A stretch of 64,000 bases of DNA from NCBI RefSeq assembly GCF_020360975.1, contig NW_025408672.1:2604001-2668000 (forward strand), in the 5' to 3' direction. The notes beneath the pieces are model-generated. The model saw only the letters and a program-made list of their open reading frames with translations. It had not been told where the DNA came from and did no database searches. The position numbers were made by a program, and so were the translations under genes. Source of the stretch: Hirsutella rhossiliensis (lineage: Eukaryota > Ascomycota > Sordariomycetes > Hypocreales > Ophiocordycipitaceae). This document shows, in pieces, positions 34,906 through 44,970 of the stretch; positions within the stretch are counted from its first letter, which is position 1; every line of letters begins with the position of its first letter.

Positions 34906-35973
34906 ATGTTCATCCCCAACTGGCGGCGCCGGGCCAGCTTCCACCTCTGTCTTGTCGTAGCAGCCAGCCTCATCGTCGCTGCCCTACTCGGTCTCCATCG
35001 CGGGCTGCGCGAAACAGGCCTCGAGCTGGTCCGGCCGGCCTTTTTTTACGTCACCGGTCTTACACGTTATGACTTCAAGCCCACGCCCGACGAGCAGGCC
35101 TGCCTCGACGGCACCGCGGTCCGCATCAACGCGCCCAACATGCCTTCCAGCATCCCCAGGGTTGCCCACTTCATCACGGGCGTGGACAGGCCAAATCCCG
35201 CCACCTTGGTACTGTGGCTGGCCGTGCGCGCCGCGGCGGCAAACCTAGGCCCGGATGGCGAGATCCGCCTGCACTACCTTCATCTGAGCGACGAGGGTCC
35301 CTGGTGGAGCGGCGTGCGGAAGCTCGTCACCCTCGTGCGCCACGAGCCGGGCTTTCTCGATGAATTTGCCCGCCTTGCGCCGTCCGACTGGGATCCCGCC
35401 CACAAGGCTGATGTGCTGCGGCTGCAGATCCTCCGGGCCCATGGCGGCATCTACCTCGACACCGACGCCATCATCCTACGCCCCCTCGACCGTCTGCTGA
35501 GCGGGCGGCGCGACGTGGTCCTCGCCCACGAGGGCGGCAACCGCAGGGGCATGACGAATGCCGTGATACTGGCCAAACGAGGAGCCCCTTTTCTCGAGCG
35601 CTGGTACCGAATGTACGACGGCTTCAACCCCCGCCTCTGGAACTACCACTCCGTCGTCCTGCCGGCCAGGCTTGCCGACAGACACGCCGAGGAAGTCTGC
35701 CAACTGTCGCCTGCTGCCTTTTTCTGGCCCCTGTGGCCGAGGCAGCACATCGAGTGGATGCACGCGCCGTTGAGCCCGGCAGAGAGCGCGACAGTTGCCG
35801 CTGCCATTGCGCGCAACAACGGCTCCCTCTTCGGCGAGCAGCTCATTAATCATGCCTGGAACCACCCGGCTGCCAGGTTTGTCCGACACCTGACGCCCGA
35901 GCGCATCAAGACCGAAGACACGAGGTTCAACATGCTGGTGCGGCGATTTGTCGACGTCGAGTCGCGGATCTGA
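34906..35973 (+). CDS. GT32-like (DXD) glycosyltransferase, type II membrane protein
   Basis: Single exon, 355 residues. I chose ATG 34906 (MFIPNWRRRASFHLC) because the upstream extension starts only at a GTG. A short basic cytosolic tail precedes one membrane anchor (residues ~12-30, LCLVVAASLIVAALLGL), then a lumenal domain. The domain has IPRVAHFITGVDRP, then HKADVLRLQILRAHGGIYLD and TDAIILRPLD; the DTD is the DXD metal and sugar-nucleotide site of the Och1/GT32 sugar-transferase family. This suggests a Golgi mannosyl- or galactosyltransferase acting on glycoproteins or glycolipids. The exact donor and acceptor are not predictable. The tail lacks a retrieval signal. Confidence 0.88.
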   Translation: MFIPNWRRRASFHLCLVVAASLIVAALLGLHRGLRETGLELVRPAFFYVTGLTRYDFKPTPDEQACLDGTAVRINAPNMPSSIPRVAHFITGVDRPNPATLVLWLAVRAAAANLGPDGEIRLHYLHLSDEGPWWSGVRKLVTLVRHEPGFLDEFARLAPSDWDPAHKADVLRLQILRAHGGIYLDTDAIILRPLDRLLSGRRDVVLAHEGGNRRGMTNAVILAKRGAPFLERWYRMYDGFNPRLWNYHSVVLPARLADRHAEEVCQLSPAAFFWPLWPRQHIEWMHAPLSPAESATVAAAIARNNGSLFGEQLINHAWNHPAARFVRHLTPERIKTEDTRFNMLVRRFVDVESRI

Positions 35974-36332
35974 TGAGCGAAAGCAGCCGAAGAAAACCCT
36001 CTGTCTAAGGGAGGAGATTTGAAGCCGTCTGTGGCCCGAAACCCTAACAAGGACGATTGTAGACTGGAATCAGACGTAAGTACGGCGTACAGTAAGAGGA
36101 GAAGGGGTGGAGCGGCGATGGAATTCGTCGCATGCAGGCAAAGCAAAGCATTGTCGTCTCGGCTAAAGACCGCGCCCTGCGCTGACTAATAATACTCCCA
36201 ATCATCAACCATCGTCTCTCTTCCTTGGTTGGACTCTTCCATCTCCATTTGGCCATGATGCGTCTCCACCGCTATGGTCCGCGCTCCACGTCCTGCCAAT
36301 GACCACATGTCAACCCTGCTCTCGCCCGTATC
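35974..36332. other. short intergenic region
   Basis: Terminator side of the GT32-like gene and promoter of the Clr5-domain gene, both on the plus strand. Nothing specific recognised. Confidence 0.5.
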
Positions 36333-38353
36333 ATGGTCTACGACTGGGACCGCCACCAGCAGACATGTTACCGGCTCTACATCGACGAGGGCAGGCCCCT
36401 CGAGGACATCAGGGCGCATCTGAAGAGCGTCCACGGCTTCGCCCCGAGGTGAGTGACTGAGTGCCTGTTCAAGGCGCACGACTCGAAGCGAGCTCCGTCT
36501 CTCGTAACGCGCGCATTCTTGACGCCATAAATGCTTCCCTCGCGCTCCCCGTCTCAAGCCGTCGCACAAGGGCACGTCCGTCGACTTACGCCGACAACAG
36601 CAAGAGGGCCTTCCAGGCGCAGTTTAGACGCTGGAACTTTCCCCCGAAGCAGCGGCCGGCGCACGCCAATGACCGGCTAGTCAGTCGGGTCAAGGAGCTC
36701 TGGGAGAAGAACCTCGCCCAGCGGGACATGTTGCGGGTATTGAACGAGGAGGATGGCTTCAACATCAAGGCCAGAGAGCTGATGCGCCTCAGGACGCGGA
36801 ACAGGTGGCTGCTGCGGGCGCCAAACGGAGAAAGGTTCAGGAGCTGGGAGCCCGAAGGCAGCGGAGGCACTGTGGAACAAGAGCCTCAGAGCCAGGACTC
36901 GACACACGCTGTCCGAAACGAGCCCGAATCGTTCCCCAATGAGTCCGACCACGGCAAGCGGAACCGGCGACGGCGACGGCGCAGAGCCGCGTCCGACGAC
37001 CGAGCCGGCTTGAATGCCCGGTTCCCGTCCGAAACGACGCTCGACCAAGCTCGCCACATCCTCGGCCTGGACCCCGCCACGTACCGCACCCTTCGCAGCA
37101 CCTTTCGGCTTATATGTCACCAAGAGGGCGTGTCTAAGAAGACGCTCGCTGGCGCCGAGGGATGGGAGACAGTCAAGGCGCGCCTGGTGCGGGACCTACC
37201 CCAGCTCCAGACGGCCCTGTGGACGGCCAGGGACCATCCCGAGCCGGGTAAGCTGGCTCTCGATGTGATCTGCACCGACGTTACCAAAAGGATGCGCAAT
37301 TTGGAGACGCGCATGACGCTGGCCGAAGCTAAAAACGCGCTGGGCGTTAATCCCGAGGAATCGCGCGACATGCGCGCCGACCTTCACCGCATGCTGTCGG
37401 AGTCGTCATTAAAGTGCAAGTCAGAGGCGAGTCCGCAGCAGTGGGAAGACCTGAAGCGGAGATGGAGCGACAGGTCGATTCTGGTCCAGCGAATCATGGA
37501 GGGCGTGAACGGCGACCCAGACTCGCGCAACAAGGTTCGAGCTTTGGAGGTTGTCGCCAGAGACGTCATGAAGAGGATCCGCGATGGCAAGGGGCGCGTG
37601 GAGCAGCGAAGCACCCAGCAGCCGTCTCTCGGTGCAGACGTCTCATCGTACGGTGAGCGGGCAACGGGTAGTGATAAGACGATGGAGCGTCAAGGCTCGC
37701 CAGCCGAGGGGCTTGAGGCAGATCTGGGAGACGACGTGGGCAGCAACGCCTTTGACGACATGTCGGAAGTGTCGCACACCTCGCAGGTGGCCTTCAGCCC
37801 TGCAAGCAGCTCCGAGAGCACCCCGTTGGATGTCCCAGAGCGGCCACAAGCGTTGAGCCTTGCAACCCCCCGAGAGACCCTGCCCCAGGCCCCGGTCCTC
37901 GAGTCCTCCCTGTCGGTGGCCATGGGAATGGAATCGCAAATGGAGTCTTCACTTCTTCTCGGGGCCCACGCACCACCAGACTTCATCGACGAGCCATACG
38001 TCCATCCCCAGTACGCTTCCACCGCGTCACCCGCGTCCGTCTTTTCGCACATTGAGCCCGTCTCTTCTGCGTGTGCGGTGTACTTCCGCCTGCACCCGTC
38101 GTCGAGCTTCATGGCGAGTGCAGGCTTATGGATAGCGACGCTGGACACCCACTCGGTAGAAGAGCTCCGGGACACGGCCGTCGAGAGGTTTCCTGGCACC
38201 ATTTGCGTGCGCGTCGAGGGCATCCTCAAGGATGGCAAGGGGCGCGAGCTGCCGCTGCAGATCGGGGAGGACCAGGAGCTGAGCGCCTACCTGGCGCATC
38301 TGCAGGGCGCGGCACCCACGTTTAGTGTGCAGCTGGTGTGGAAGACGTCCTGA
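36333..38353 (+). CDS. Clr5-domain protein, putative transcription factor
   Basis: Exons 36333-36448 and 36601-38353, a 152-nt intron (GTGAGT ... ACAACAG) in phase 2, 622 residues. Exon 1 reads MVYDWDRHQQTCYRLYIDEG, then RPLEDIRAHLKSVHGFAP. The splice adds SKRAFQAQFRRWNFPPKQ, which together make the fungal Clr5 N-terminal domain (a basic helical DNA-binding-like module at residues ~1-58). The frame also runs open upstream through the intron, so without the splice the first exon would be missed. A KRNRRRRRRR stretch (residues ~155-165) is a likely nuclear signal. The rest is helical and Ser/Pro-rich with no known domain. The first Clr5 protein, CLR-5 of Neurospora, affects cellulase gene regulation, but most family members are unstudied. 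The alternative acceptor CAAG at about 36558 does not give the family sequence. Confidence 0.85.
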
Positions 38354-38950
38354 AGAGTAGAAAAAGTGCCGGGATATTCGACGGCGACTTGTTTTCTGTT
38401 TCATTTTTCGCAGGCATGGTGGCTGGGCAGGCCGCTGGATTTCCGCAGGACGGGCGGGTAGACAGTACGTCTATATCGCGGAGTTATTTCGAGTTTCGGG
38501 GCTTATACCAATGGAAATAATGATCTTTCGGGGTCGATGCTGTATTAGAATTGCATTTACCGTAGTCGTCTGGAGTCCCGAGGAATTGAAGGTATGGCGG
38601 GATCGGCTCCTGTTCCTGGCAGATAACTGGACACGGGCTTGGCCCTGGATCCCCTTGGGCCACCGCCGACGGCGACGAGAAAGTATACACTGCCGACTTA
38701 ATTGCAATTGACATGGAGCGTAGTGTTATTCTGCCAACTCACGCAGCCCACTTGCTGCACATGAAGCAAAGACAGCCGCGGAATTGACTTGATCGAGCTA
38801 CATGTATAAGAACGAGTGACCTAATCGAACCCATCTACAACATCAAGTAAACGACAGGCTGTGAGATATATGCTTGGGTATAACCATAGATAGACCCCAA
38901 GCTCCTCAACCAAAACGCCGACCAGTGACGGCATATATCATCTTATCCTC
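38354..38950. other. convergent intergenic region
   Basis: The Clr5-domain gene (plus) and the small cysteine-rich gene (minus) end toward each other. No gene recognised inside. Confidence 0.5.
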
Positions 38951-39292
38951 TCAAGGACAGGTACAGGCGCCACCAACATTGCTGCAGCCGCAGGCCCGGA
39001 CCGGGCGAGAGCAATGGCATCCATTCGAGCTGCACGTGCCCGAGCATGCCTATGAAGGGCCGAGGGAGTCTTGTGAGCACGTCTCGGCACACTGGGTGAC
39101 CTTGGAGCCCCTGGGCACGTGAACCCGGCAGGGAAGCCTCACCTTCCTGGCGAAGAGATTGTTGCCATCGCCCTCGGCGGAAGAGACGTCTCGATCAACA
39201 AGGTCCACGGCCTCGCCCATGTCAGGGATGGCGGTGGAAAGGATCGGGGACGCGAGGACGCCGGCAAGGAGAAGGTTGGTAATAAACCTCAT
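38951..39292 (-). CDS. small secreted eight-cysteine peptide precursor with three CxC motifs
   Basis: Exon 1 is 39292-39143 (50 codons), exon 2 is 39049-38951 (32 codons and TGA), with a 93-nt intron (GTGAGG donor, CATAG acceptor) in phase 0. The 82-residue precursor has a signal peptide (MRFITNLLLAGVLASPILST), an acidic propeptide (about residues 21-46), and a basic pair (RK) at the last residues of exon 1. Exon 2 alone encodes the mature part: 32 residues with eight Cys spaced C-x3-C-x4-C-x-C-x6-C-x-C-x6-C-x-C. Reading through the intron gives a stop after two Cys, so the splice is what creates the eight-Cys module. Three CxC motifs recall metallothioneins; the precursor layout recalls Kex2-processed secreted peptides. 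A TATA box lies 121 bp upstream. Function is unknown. Confidence 0.72.
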
Positions 39293-40062
39293 TTTGAAAG
39301 CGACAGGTGAAGGTGAAGAGTCGATAAAACAGTTGATGGTTTAAGAGGGGAAGTAAGTGATGCAGGGCCAAGAGGGGATGGGATGCCCGGTAAGTCAGCT
39401 AAACAAGACGAACTTTATATATCAGCATCGCGGCTTAAGCTGTCTCTCAAGGCATGATACAGCAGTGACGCTTCATGAGAACAGACATTCTAAAATAACA
39501 AGAATACTGTACATGGTGGCGAAGCTGCCCAGTGCCCTCGTGCCGCCCCCTCCTACCATGATCAGCCAGTTGCAACGTCTCCGATTGGGCTCCTTCATCG
39601 GCGCCTACACATGGACGGGACGGGGGCGTTGGGGAACAGATGGGGGAGGGTTTCATCGGCCCGGCTTCATGTCAGCGATTTCACCTCCCTGCCCGCTCCT
39701 TCCGGGCTATGTTTTGGCCCGGGGCAAAAGGAGCATATACGCTCAGTGTAGAGACTCGGCCAGTGTGACTCGGCCCTAAATGCGCTGTTACCTTGGTGGC
39801 TTGCGGCTGTGGAAACGCGGCTCTGCGGGTGGCGGCGGCTGCAGGGTGATGGAGTCTAAATACGCATAGGGCTTGGCTTGTTTGGGGTTTCATCTAAAAG
39901 CTGCGAGGCTTCGGACCTTGCATCTGTGGGCTGACAAGTCAAGGGGCTGATGTCTCGACAAGAGCGGGCAGTATTTAGATGTGCCATGTGCTTCTATGCA
40001 GGATGAAGGTCTGGATCTAGATGGAAATGCCTGGTAGTTGAGACTTGTATACTCGATCCACG
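39293..40062. other. intergenic region
   Basis: Contains the TATA box noted above. No other gene recognised. Confidence 0.5.
39413..39421 (-). promoter_or_regulatory. TATA box of the eight-cysteine peptide gene
   Basis: TATATAAAG on the minus strand, about 121 bp before the ATG at 39292, a good distance for a fungal gene. Confidence 0.6.
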
Positions 40063-40449
40063 ATGGATAGTCGTTGGCGATGCCCTCATGTCCGCTCCAC
40101 TCCAGCTTTCTCAGGCCAACGCACATATGCCGTCTTAGCGAGGAGGTCCTGGCTCAAGCTCATCATCCTGTACCTGGCTTTCCTCGTCCAACCCCAAGGC
40201 GGGAGCACTGCCTCGGTGAACCACGTTTTGAATCAATCCCAAGCCAATGATACGACATCTCTGATATCTGATGTAGCAGTGTCGACAGTTGGGTCGTCTA
40301 TTGTCACGCTGGGTCAGACCTCAGACCTTCAATCCAAGTCCAACCCGTGCCGGCGAGCCGAGCTGTGGTATGATCGGTTCATGGCCACCCACGAGCAGCC
40401 GTGTCAAGAAACAGGAAGGGCTCAGGCTTACGACTACGCGTCAACATAA
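40063..40449 (+). CDS. possible secreted or membrane protein, unknown
   Basis: ATG-started frame of 128 residues. A basic N-terminus leads to a hydrophobic stretch (WLKLIILYLAFLVQPQGG, residues ~32-50), then a Ser/Thr/Asn-rich part with possible N-glycosylation sites, then two Cys. The N-terminus is long for a signal peptide, so a single-pass anchor is also possible. It could be the first exon of a longer gene reaching the next entry, but I found no convincing splice. No family recognised. Confidence 0.4.
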   Translation: MDSRWRCPHVRSTPAFSGQRTYAVLARRSWLKLIILYLAFLVQPQGGSTASVNHVLNQSQANDTTSLISDVAVSTVGSSIVTLGQTSDLQSKSNPCRRAELWYDRFMATHEQPCQETGRAQAYDYAST

Positions 40450-40649
40450 TACGTACATTGATCGCCGGAGTTGTGGTTCGAGGCAGAGCCTCTGTGATGC
40501 TTGACCTGTTTCCGGCCTGCAAGTCCAGCCCTGTTGCGTAATATCCAACACTTTGACCTATTCAACTTCCAAACCCCCCGGTCTCCGAGCTGCTGGCCCC
40601 AACGTCGCATCATGCGTGTCCAAGTAGCCACGATTTCTCGAGTTTAACC

Positions 40650-40901
40650 ATGGCCGCATGTGCTGATAGCTTGTGTGCGGTGCCCAACCTGAGCCGCGAG
40701 GAAAAGCGCGAGGAGTTCAACCACGATGCTGCAAATGTGTCCGGGATGCGCGAGAACCTCCGCGAGGACCTGATGCGCATCGGGCACCAGTACTTTGACG
40801 GCGCCGCCGAGATGAGGGAGAAGCTTCGCAACGCATGGGACGAGCTGATTCATGCGGCAAAGATTCTCCTGCGGACAGCCCCGAGCATGACCGCCTCGTG
40901 A
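40650..40901 (+). CDS. possible small helical protein, unknown
   Basis: ATG in a good context (AACCATGGCC) begins an 83-residue frame, MAACADSLCAVPNLSREEKR and on. It is charged, rich in Glu, Arg and Met, and probably a helical bundle or coiled coil. Codons end mostly in C or G. It lies 200 bp after the previous ORF on the same strand, so both could be parts of one gene. No family recognised. Confidence 0.42.
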   Translation: MAACADSLCAVPNLSREEKREEFNHDAANVSGMRENLREDLMRIGHQYFDGAAEMREKLRNAWDELIHAAKILLRTAPSMTAS

Positions 40902-42450
40902 CGCTTGTGCTCGAGACCTGTTAGTTCGGCCTGCTTGCTCGCAGCGGCACGCTGTCATGCCGTGTTTGGGGCGATCGACAAGGAGCTTGCTGGTATGACA
41001 TTTGAGGATTATTACAGGAGCGCCCCAGATATTCGGACTGGTCCGATATGGGGGTCCGACACGGGCCGAGGAGAATTAGCACGTTATTCCATGGCCGGAT
41101 CATGTCTTCAAATGAACTACCCCCAGTCTTACGTCTTACGGCATTTCACGCTGTCAGTGGACGTGGCCGGGGGACCATGCTGCGCCCGGGGGTCGGCGTG
41201 GGGTTCCGGGAGCGTAGCGGCGCGGCCCGCCGTTTGTTCGGGCCGTGCGTGCTGTGCTCGTATTCTGAGGTCTTTGGGTATTGGAAAGGGGAATTGTTGG
41301 ACGGGCTGAACCATTGTGCTACTCAGTACAACTTATTTAGAGTATTACTATTTTGTCCCGTAGCAAATTTCTACGTGGTCCAGAATCTTTCTAAACCCTC
41401 TCTTCTAATGAGTTGTTATACTGTCTTAGTCATTAGCCGCAAAGTAGAATTACCTTAATAGTCACTCTGAAATGCCCATATTATAAATTATGTGTCACAT
41501 CACGCCACATCACGCTTCATTTGCATAGGGTTGAACCCCTATAGTCGGATTTCGTTCTAAGGAGGATTTCTCTCTTACTTGGCCAGACGTTTAAGTATGC
41601 TAATTTATAATTTAAAACTATCTGGAATCACTTTTTATGCTTACTATAATAATAATAATATGTACTAATAACCGCCCTGCCGTTCGGAACGTCTGTGTCT
41701 TTAAGGGACCCTATTCCTTTTGCACCCCATTCCTAAAGGTACCTAGCTCCCTAACATACTTGGCTCCTTTGGGTCAAAAACCGCTCTGTGAAACTAGACG
41801 CAATGGTATGTGACAGCCCGTTAGCAATTTAAAGTTATATCGCTTGCTGTATAGTTTGTCCTGTTATAGACCGGCAAAATGGATAATAGTTCGAGCTTTC
41901 CTACTGTCTACTTGTCGATAGGAGGAGCATAGGTTTTGATACATAATTCAAGACATCGATCGGCTTAGTAGCCACGGAGAACCACTCCGGAAATAGTTTG
42001 AAATCCGTCTAGAGAATCGGTAGAATCTAACACCCTATTTTAAGCTAGGAAAATTCCGACGGGGGGTGTCCGATCGACTTGCTCAGGACATAAGATGGAT
42101 TTTTTATTTTCTGCTATTTTAGGGGTATTCAAAGACATATATGGTCGCAAAATAGTCTACTAAATTTCTGTGTAGATCTCAAGGCAGCTTAGGTTCTGGA
42201 CTGGTTCCCCATACCGGCAGTAACGGCGCCATTCCAGGAAACCAGTCATCATCCCCGCATATGGCTAAGAAACACGATCACTTGTATTTGGACGACACGG
42301 CAAGAAGGGATCCAACTGATAACTATAAGTACCGAGGTCCGCCAACCATCAAAACTGGACTTTTCTATTAGGTAACAAAAGCAACGCCACTGTCTTCTCT
42401 AATCAGATCTCATATTTGCCTTCTTCGTATCGCCGAATTACTCATTCGAG
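40902..42450. other. transition from GC-rich to AT-rich DNA
   Basis: Composition changes near 41300: GC-rich sequence on the left, A+T-rich sequence with stop codons in all frames on the right. This is the left border of the accessory region. The promoter of the adhesin gene lies in the last few hundred bases. Confidence 0.6.
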
Positions 42451-43803
42451 ATGAGGATCTCTATTCTTGCCGCCACCTTGCTCTTTAGGAACGGGCTTGC
42501 CGTTGATGATCTTGAACCTTCTGCTGCGCAGAGATATCGACTCGATTTCTCGGAGACTCTTGAAAACTCTGCAAACGAGCAGGGCAGGAACTATGCTCGT
42601 GGGGAACAGATCGCCGCATCGGACTATAAGGAGAATGAGACGCCTCCCGAGTACAACCCCACCATTACTGGGGGCGGGCCGGAGCCCACTGACAACCCAT
42701 GCCCTCCTGATCAGAGGAAATGCGGCGCCAAGTGTATCTCATGGAAATCCACATGCTGCACTCGAAGCAAGAAGGAATGCCAGGGAAAATGCATCAAAGC
42801 TGAAGCAAAATGCTGTCCCAGGGGCGAGAAGGGATGTCACGGAAAATGCATCGCAGGTGGAGCAAAATGCTGTCCCAGGGGCGAGAAGGGATGTCACGGA
42901 AAATGCGTCAAAGCTGGAGCAAAATGCTGTCACAAGGGCATGAAGGACTGCCATGGAGAGTGCGTCAAAGCTGGAGCAAAATTCTGTCCCAAGGGCATGG
43001 AGGACTGCTATGGAGAGTGCGTCAAAGCTGGAGCAAAATGCTGTCCCAAGGGCATGGAGGACTGCTATGGAGAGTGCGTCAAAGTTGGAGCAAAATGCTG
43101 TCCCAAGGGCATGGAGGACTGCCATGGAGAATGCATTCGCATAGAGGATAAATGCTGCAAAAATGGTCCCTGTCCCAAGGAAACCTGCCAGCCTGGGTTG
43201 CAGTGGGCCTTCTATCAGGGCAGACGGGTTGATACGACTCAACCTGGCGGCGTTCCCTACAACAAGATTCCTAGCTCAAGCTGGTATACGTCTTTTGATA
43301 TTCAAACTTTCCTTCAGGGCCAGACGCCTTTTATTAAAGGCACAACGAAGATTTTCGGCTTGGACCAAGGCGACCCTTCCTATCGTAACTCTCGCACGGT
43401 CTATGGAAGCGAGGTTCCCACTCGGGAATACAGTGTTATCCTGCATATTGGCTACTTCCATCCCAAAAAGGCAGGCAAGTACACGTTTACTCCCCTGTAC
43501 GTGGATGAAGCGGTTCTTGCCTGGTTCGGTGACAAGGCCAAGTATGGATTTACAAACACTAATATGGAGGTGCATGGCAATTGGAACGCCCCCTCGACTC
43601 CCTTTACCTACACTGTCCAGAGGGCCGGGGATTACATTCCTTTCAGGTTGATGTGGGCCAACGCTCAGGGCGGCAATGGATTCTCCTTCCTCGTCAACGA
43701 TCCGGATGGTGTCCAGGTCGTCTCCCGAGAAAAGCCCTTGATCGATGATCAGTTCGTTTTCGGTTGCGGTGCCGAATCTAGGGCCCCGCCGTTTAACTTC
43801 TAG
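42451..43803 (+). CDS. GLEYA-type adhesin with tandem cysteine repeats
   Basis: A single-exon 450-residue protein with a short N-terminal hydrophobic leader (MRISILAATLLFRNGLAV), probably a signal peptide. Residues ~90-245 hold a tandem array with a 19-residue period: seven full units of the type CC-x6-C-x3-C-x6 plus partial units at both ends. In one unit the first Cys is Phe (AKFCPKG). The units are encoded by 57-bp DNA repeats. The C-terminal ~200 residues resemble a GLEYA/PA14-like lectin domain: WYTSFDIQTFL, then EYSVILHIGYFHPKKAGKYT, YVDEAVLAWFGDKA, and PFRLMWANAQGG. Such domains bind surface sugars in fungal adhesins. No GPI signal is visible, so it may be secreted or held by the Cys region. 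It stands alone between AT-rich blocks. Confidence 0.85.
   Translation: MRISILAATLLFRNGLAVDDLEPSAAQRYRLDFSETLENSANEQGRNYARGEQIAASDYKENETPPEYNPTITGGGPEPTDNPCPPDQRKCGAKCISWKSTCCTRSKKECQGKCIKAEAKCCPRGEKGCHGKCIAGGAKCCPRGEKGCHGKCVKAGAKCCHKGMKDCHGECVKAGAKFCPKGMEDCYGECVKAGAKCCPKGMEDCYGECVKVGAKCCPKGMEDCHGECIRIEDKCCKNGPCPKETCQPGLQWAFYQGRRVDTTQPGGVPYNKIPSSSWYTSFDIQTFLQGQTPFIKGTTKIFGLDQGDPSYRNSRTVYGSEVPTREYSVILHIGYFHPKKAGKYTFTPLYVDEAVLAWFGDKAKYGFTNTNMEVHGNWNAPSTPFTYTVQRAGDYIPFRLMWANAQGGNGFSFLVNDPDGVQVVSREKPLIDDQFVFGCGAESRAPPFNF
42766..43155. repeat. 57-bp tandem repeats within the adhesin gene
   Basis: Seven units that share GGAGCAAAATGCTGTCCCA and AAGGGCATGGAGGACTGC. They encode the cysteine array. 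Neighbouring units are nearly identical, so copy number may vary between strains. Confidence 0.9.
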
Positions 43804-44536
43804 TAGGGTTTTTAATTAACTAGATATCTTTACTCGAGCTCTATAGCTTAGAATAGCCTTATAGACTGCTATAATCTAGTACTTTTTATCTTATATCCGT
43901 TTATAAGTATAGCTTAATAGTATCTAAGGTATTACTAAACGCTAATAATCTAGTTAGGTAAAGAGAGCGGAGAATTAGTAAGGTATCTATTGCTAGTTAT
44001 TATATCTTTATATTAAGAAAAGAGAGTATAAATTATACTATCTTACTTAAAAGAGGGAGTCTATAAGTATAACCATCTATCTCTATATAATTTAAGGGAA
44101 AATAGGTTTCCTTACTAATCTAGCTACTTATAGTTACTTAGATCTATTAAGTAACTTTCTTAGTATCTTATAAGTTAATTATAATATTTAATATCTTTAG
44201 ATATAGTAAGGGTATTAGTACTACTTTAAAAGATAAAAGGTATACGCTTATAAGTATATATAAGTATAAGCCTAACCTAATTTTTTTATATTTATAGCCT
44301 ATTATTAGTCCAATTAAGTATATAATATACGTTTCTAAGCGTTTTAAACGATAAAAACTATAATACTTACTTATTAATATAGTATTAATATAGTATTAAT
44401 ATAGTATTATTATACTTTTATTATTTTATTAATATATTATTAGTATTATACTATTATTAATATATTATTATATTACTACTATTATACTATTATACTATTA
44501 TTATTATATTTTAATTATACTATTAGTATTATTATA

Positions 44537-44970
44537 AAGTATAGCTTAACTTTATAGTTATTAGAGATATCTCTTTATAAGAGAGATCTAAGAAGCTAAA
44601 ATAACTAGTATAAAAGAAGAAAGAAAGAGCTAATAGGAGGTATAAAAAAGGGTAGGAGAGAGAGGGAAAGTAAAAGTAGTAGTAGCTTTTTATAAAGAGA
44701 TATACTAATAATAGCTAAAGTAAAGAGGAAAAATAGTAAAAAGCTCGGTCTATAAATAGATATTAAATACTAAGCTAAAGAGGATTATCTTTATTAATTA
44801 AGATATTAAAAGGATATAAAAAGAGGCATTAGATAAAGGAAAAAGAAAGGAATTAAATATTATAATACTTAATTCCTTACTATAAGAATTGCCTTTTAAA
44901 AGATTTAAATAACTTTACTATACCTATCTTACCTCTTACTATTAATTTTACCTTTATAAATTATATATAT
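44537..44970. repeat. dispersed repeat copy A, heavily RIP-like
   Basis: Aligns along about 430 bp with copy B (49914-50360) in the same orientation. Shared blocks include AAAGTAT, TTATTAATTAAGATA, TTAATTTTACCTTTATA and TAGATA/AGG strings. Where they differ, copy A has mostly T or A where B has C or G, the pattern left by RIP. Confidence 0.75.

Noticed and set aside
39050..39292. Unspliced 80-residue reading of the small secreted gene
   Set aside because: It reads through the intron and loses most cysteines; the spliced form makes a coherent module.
40475..40490. Possible tRNA B-box (GGTTCGAGGC)
   Set aside because: No A-box, acceptor stem or anticodon arm could be formed around it.
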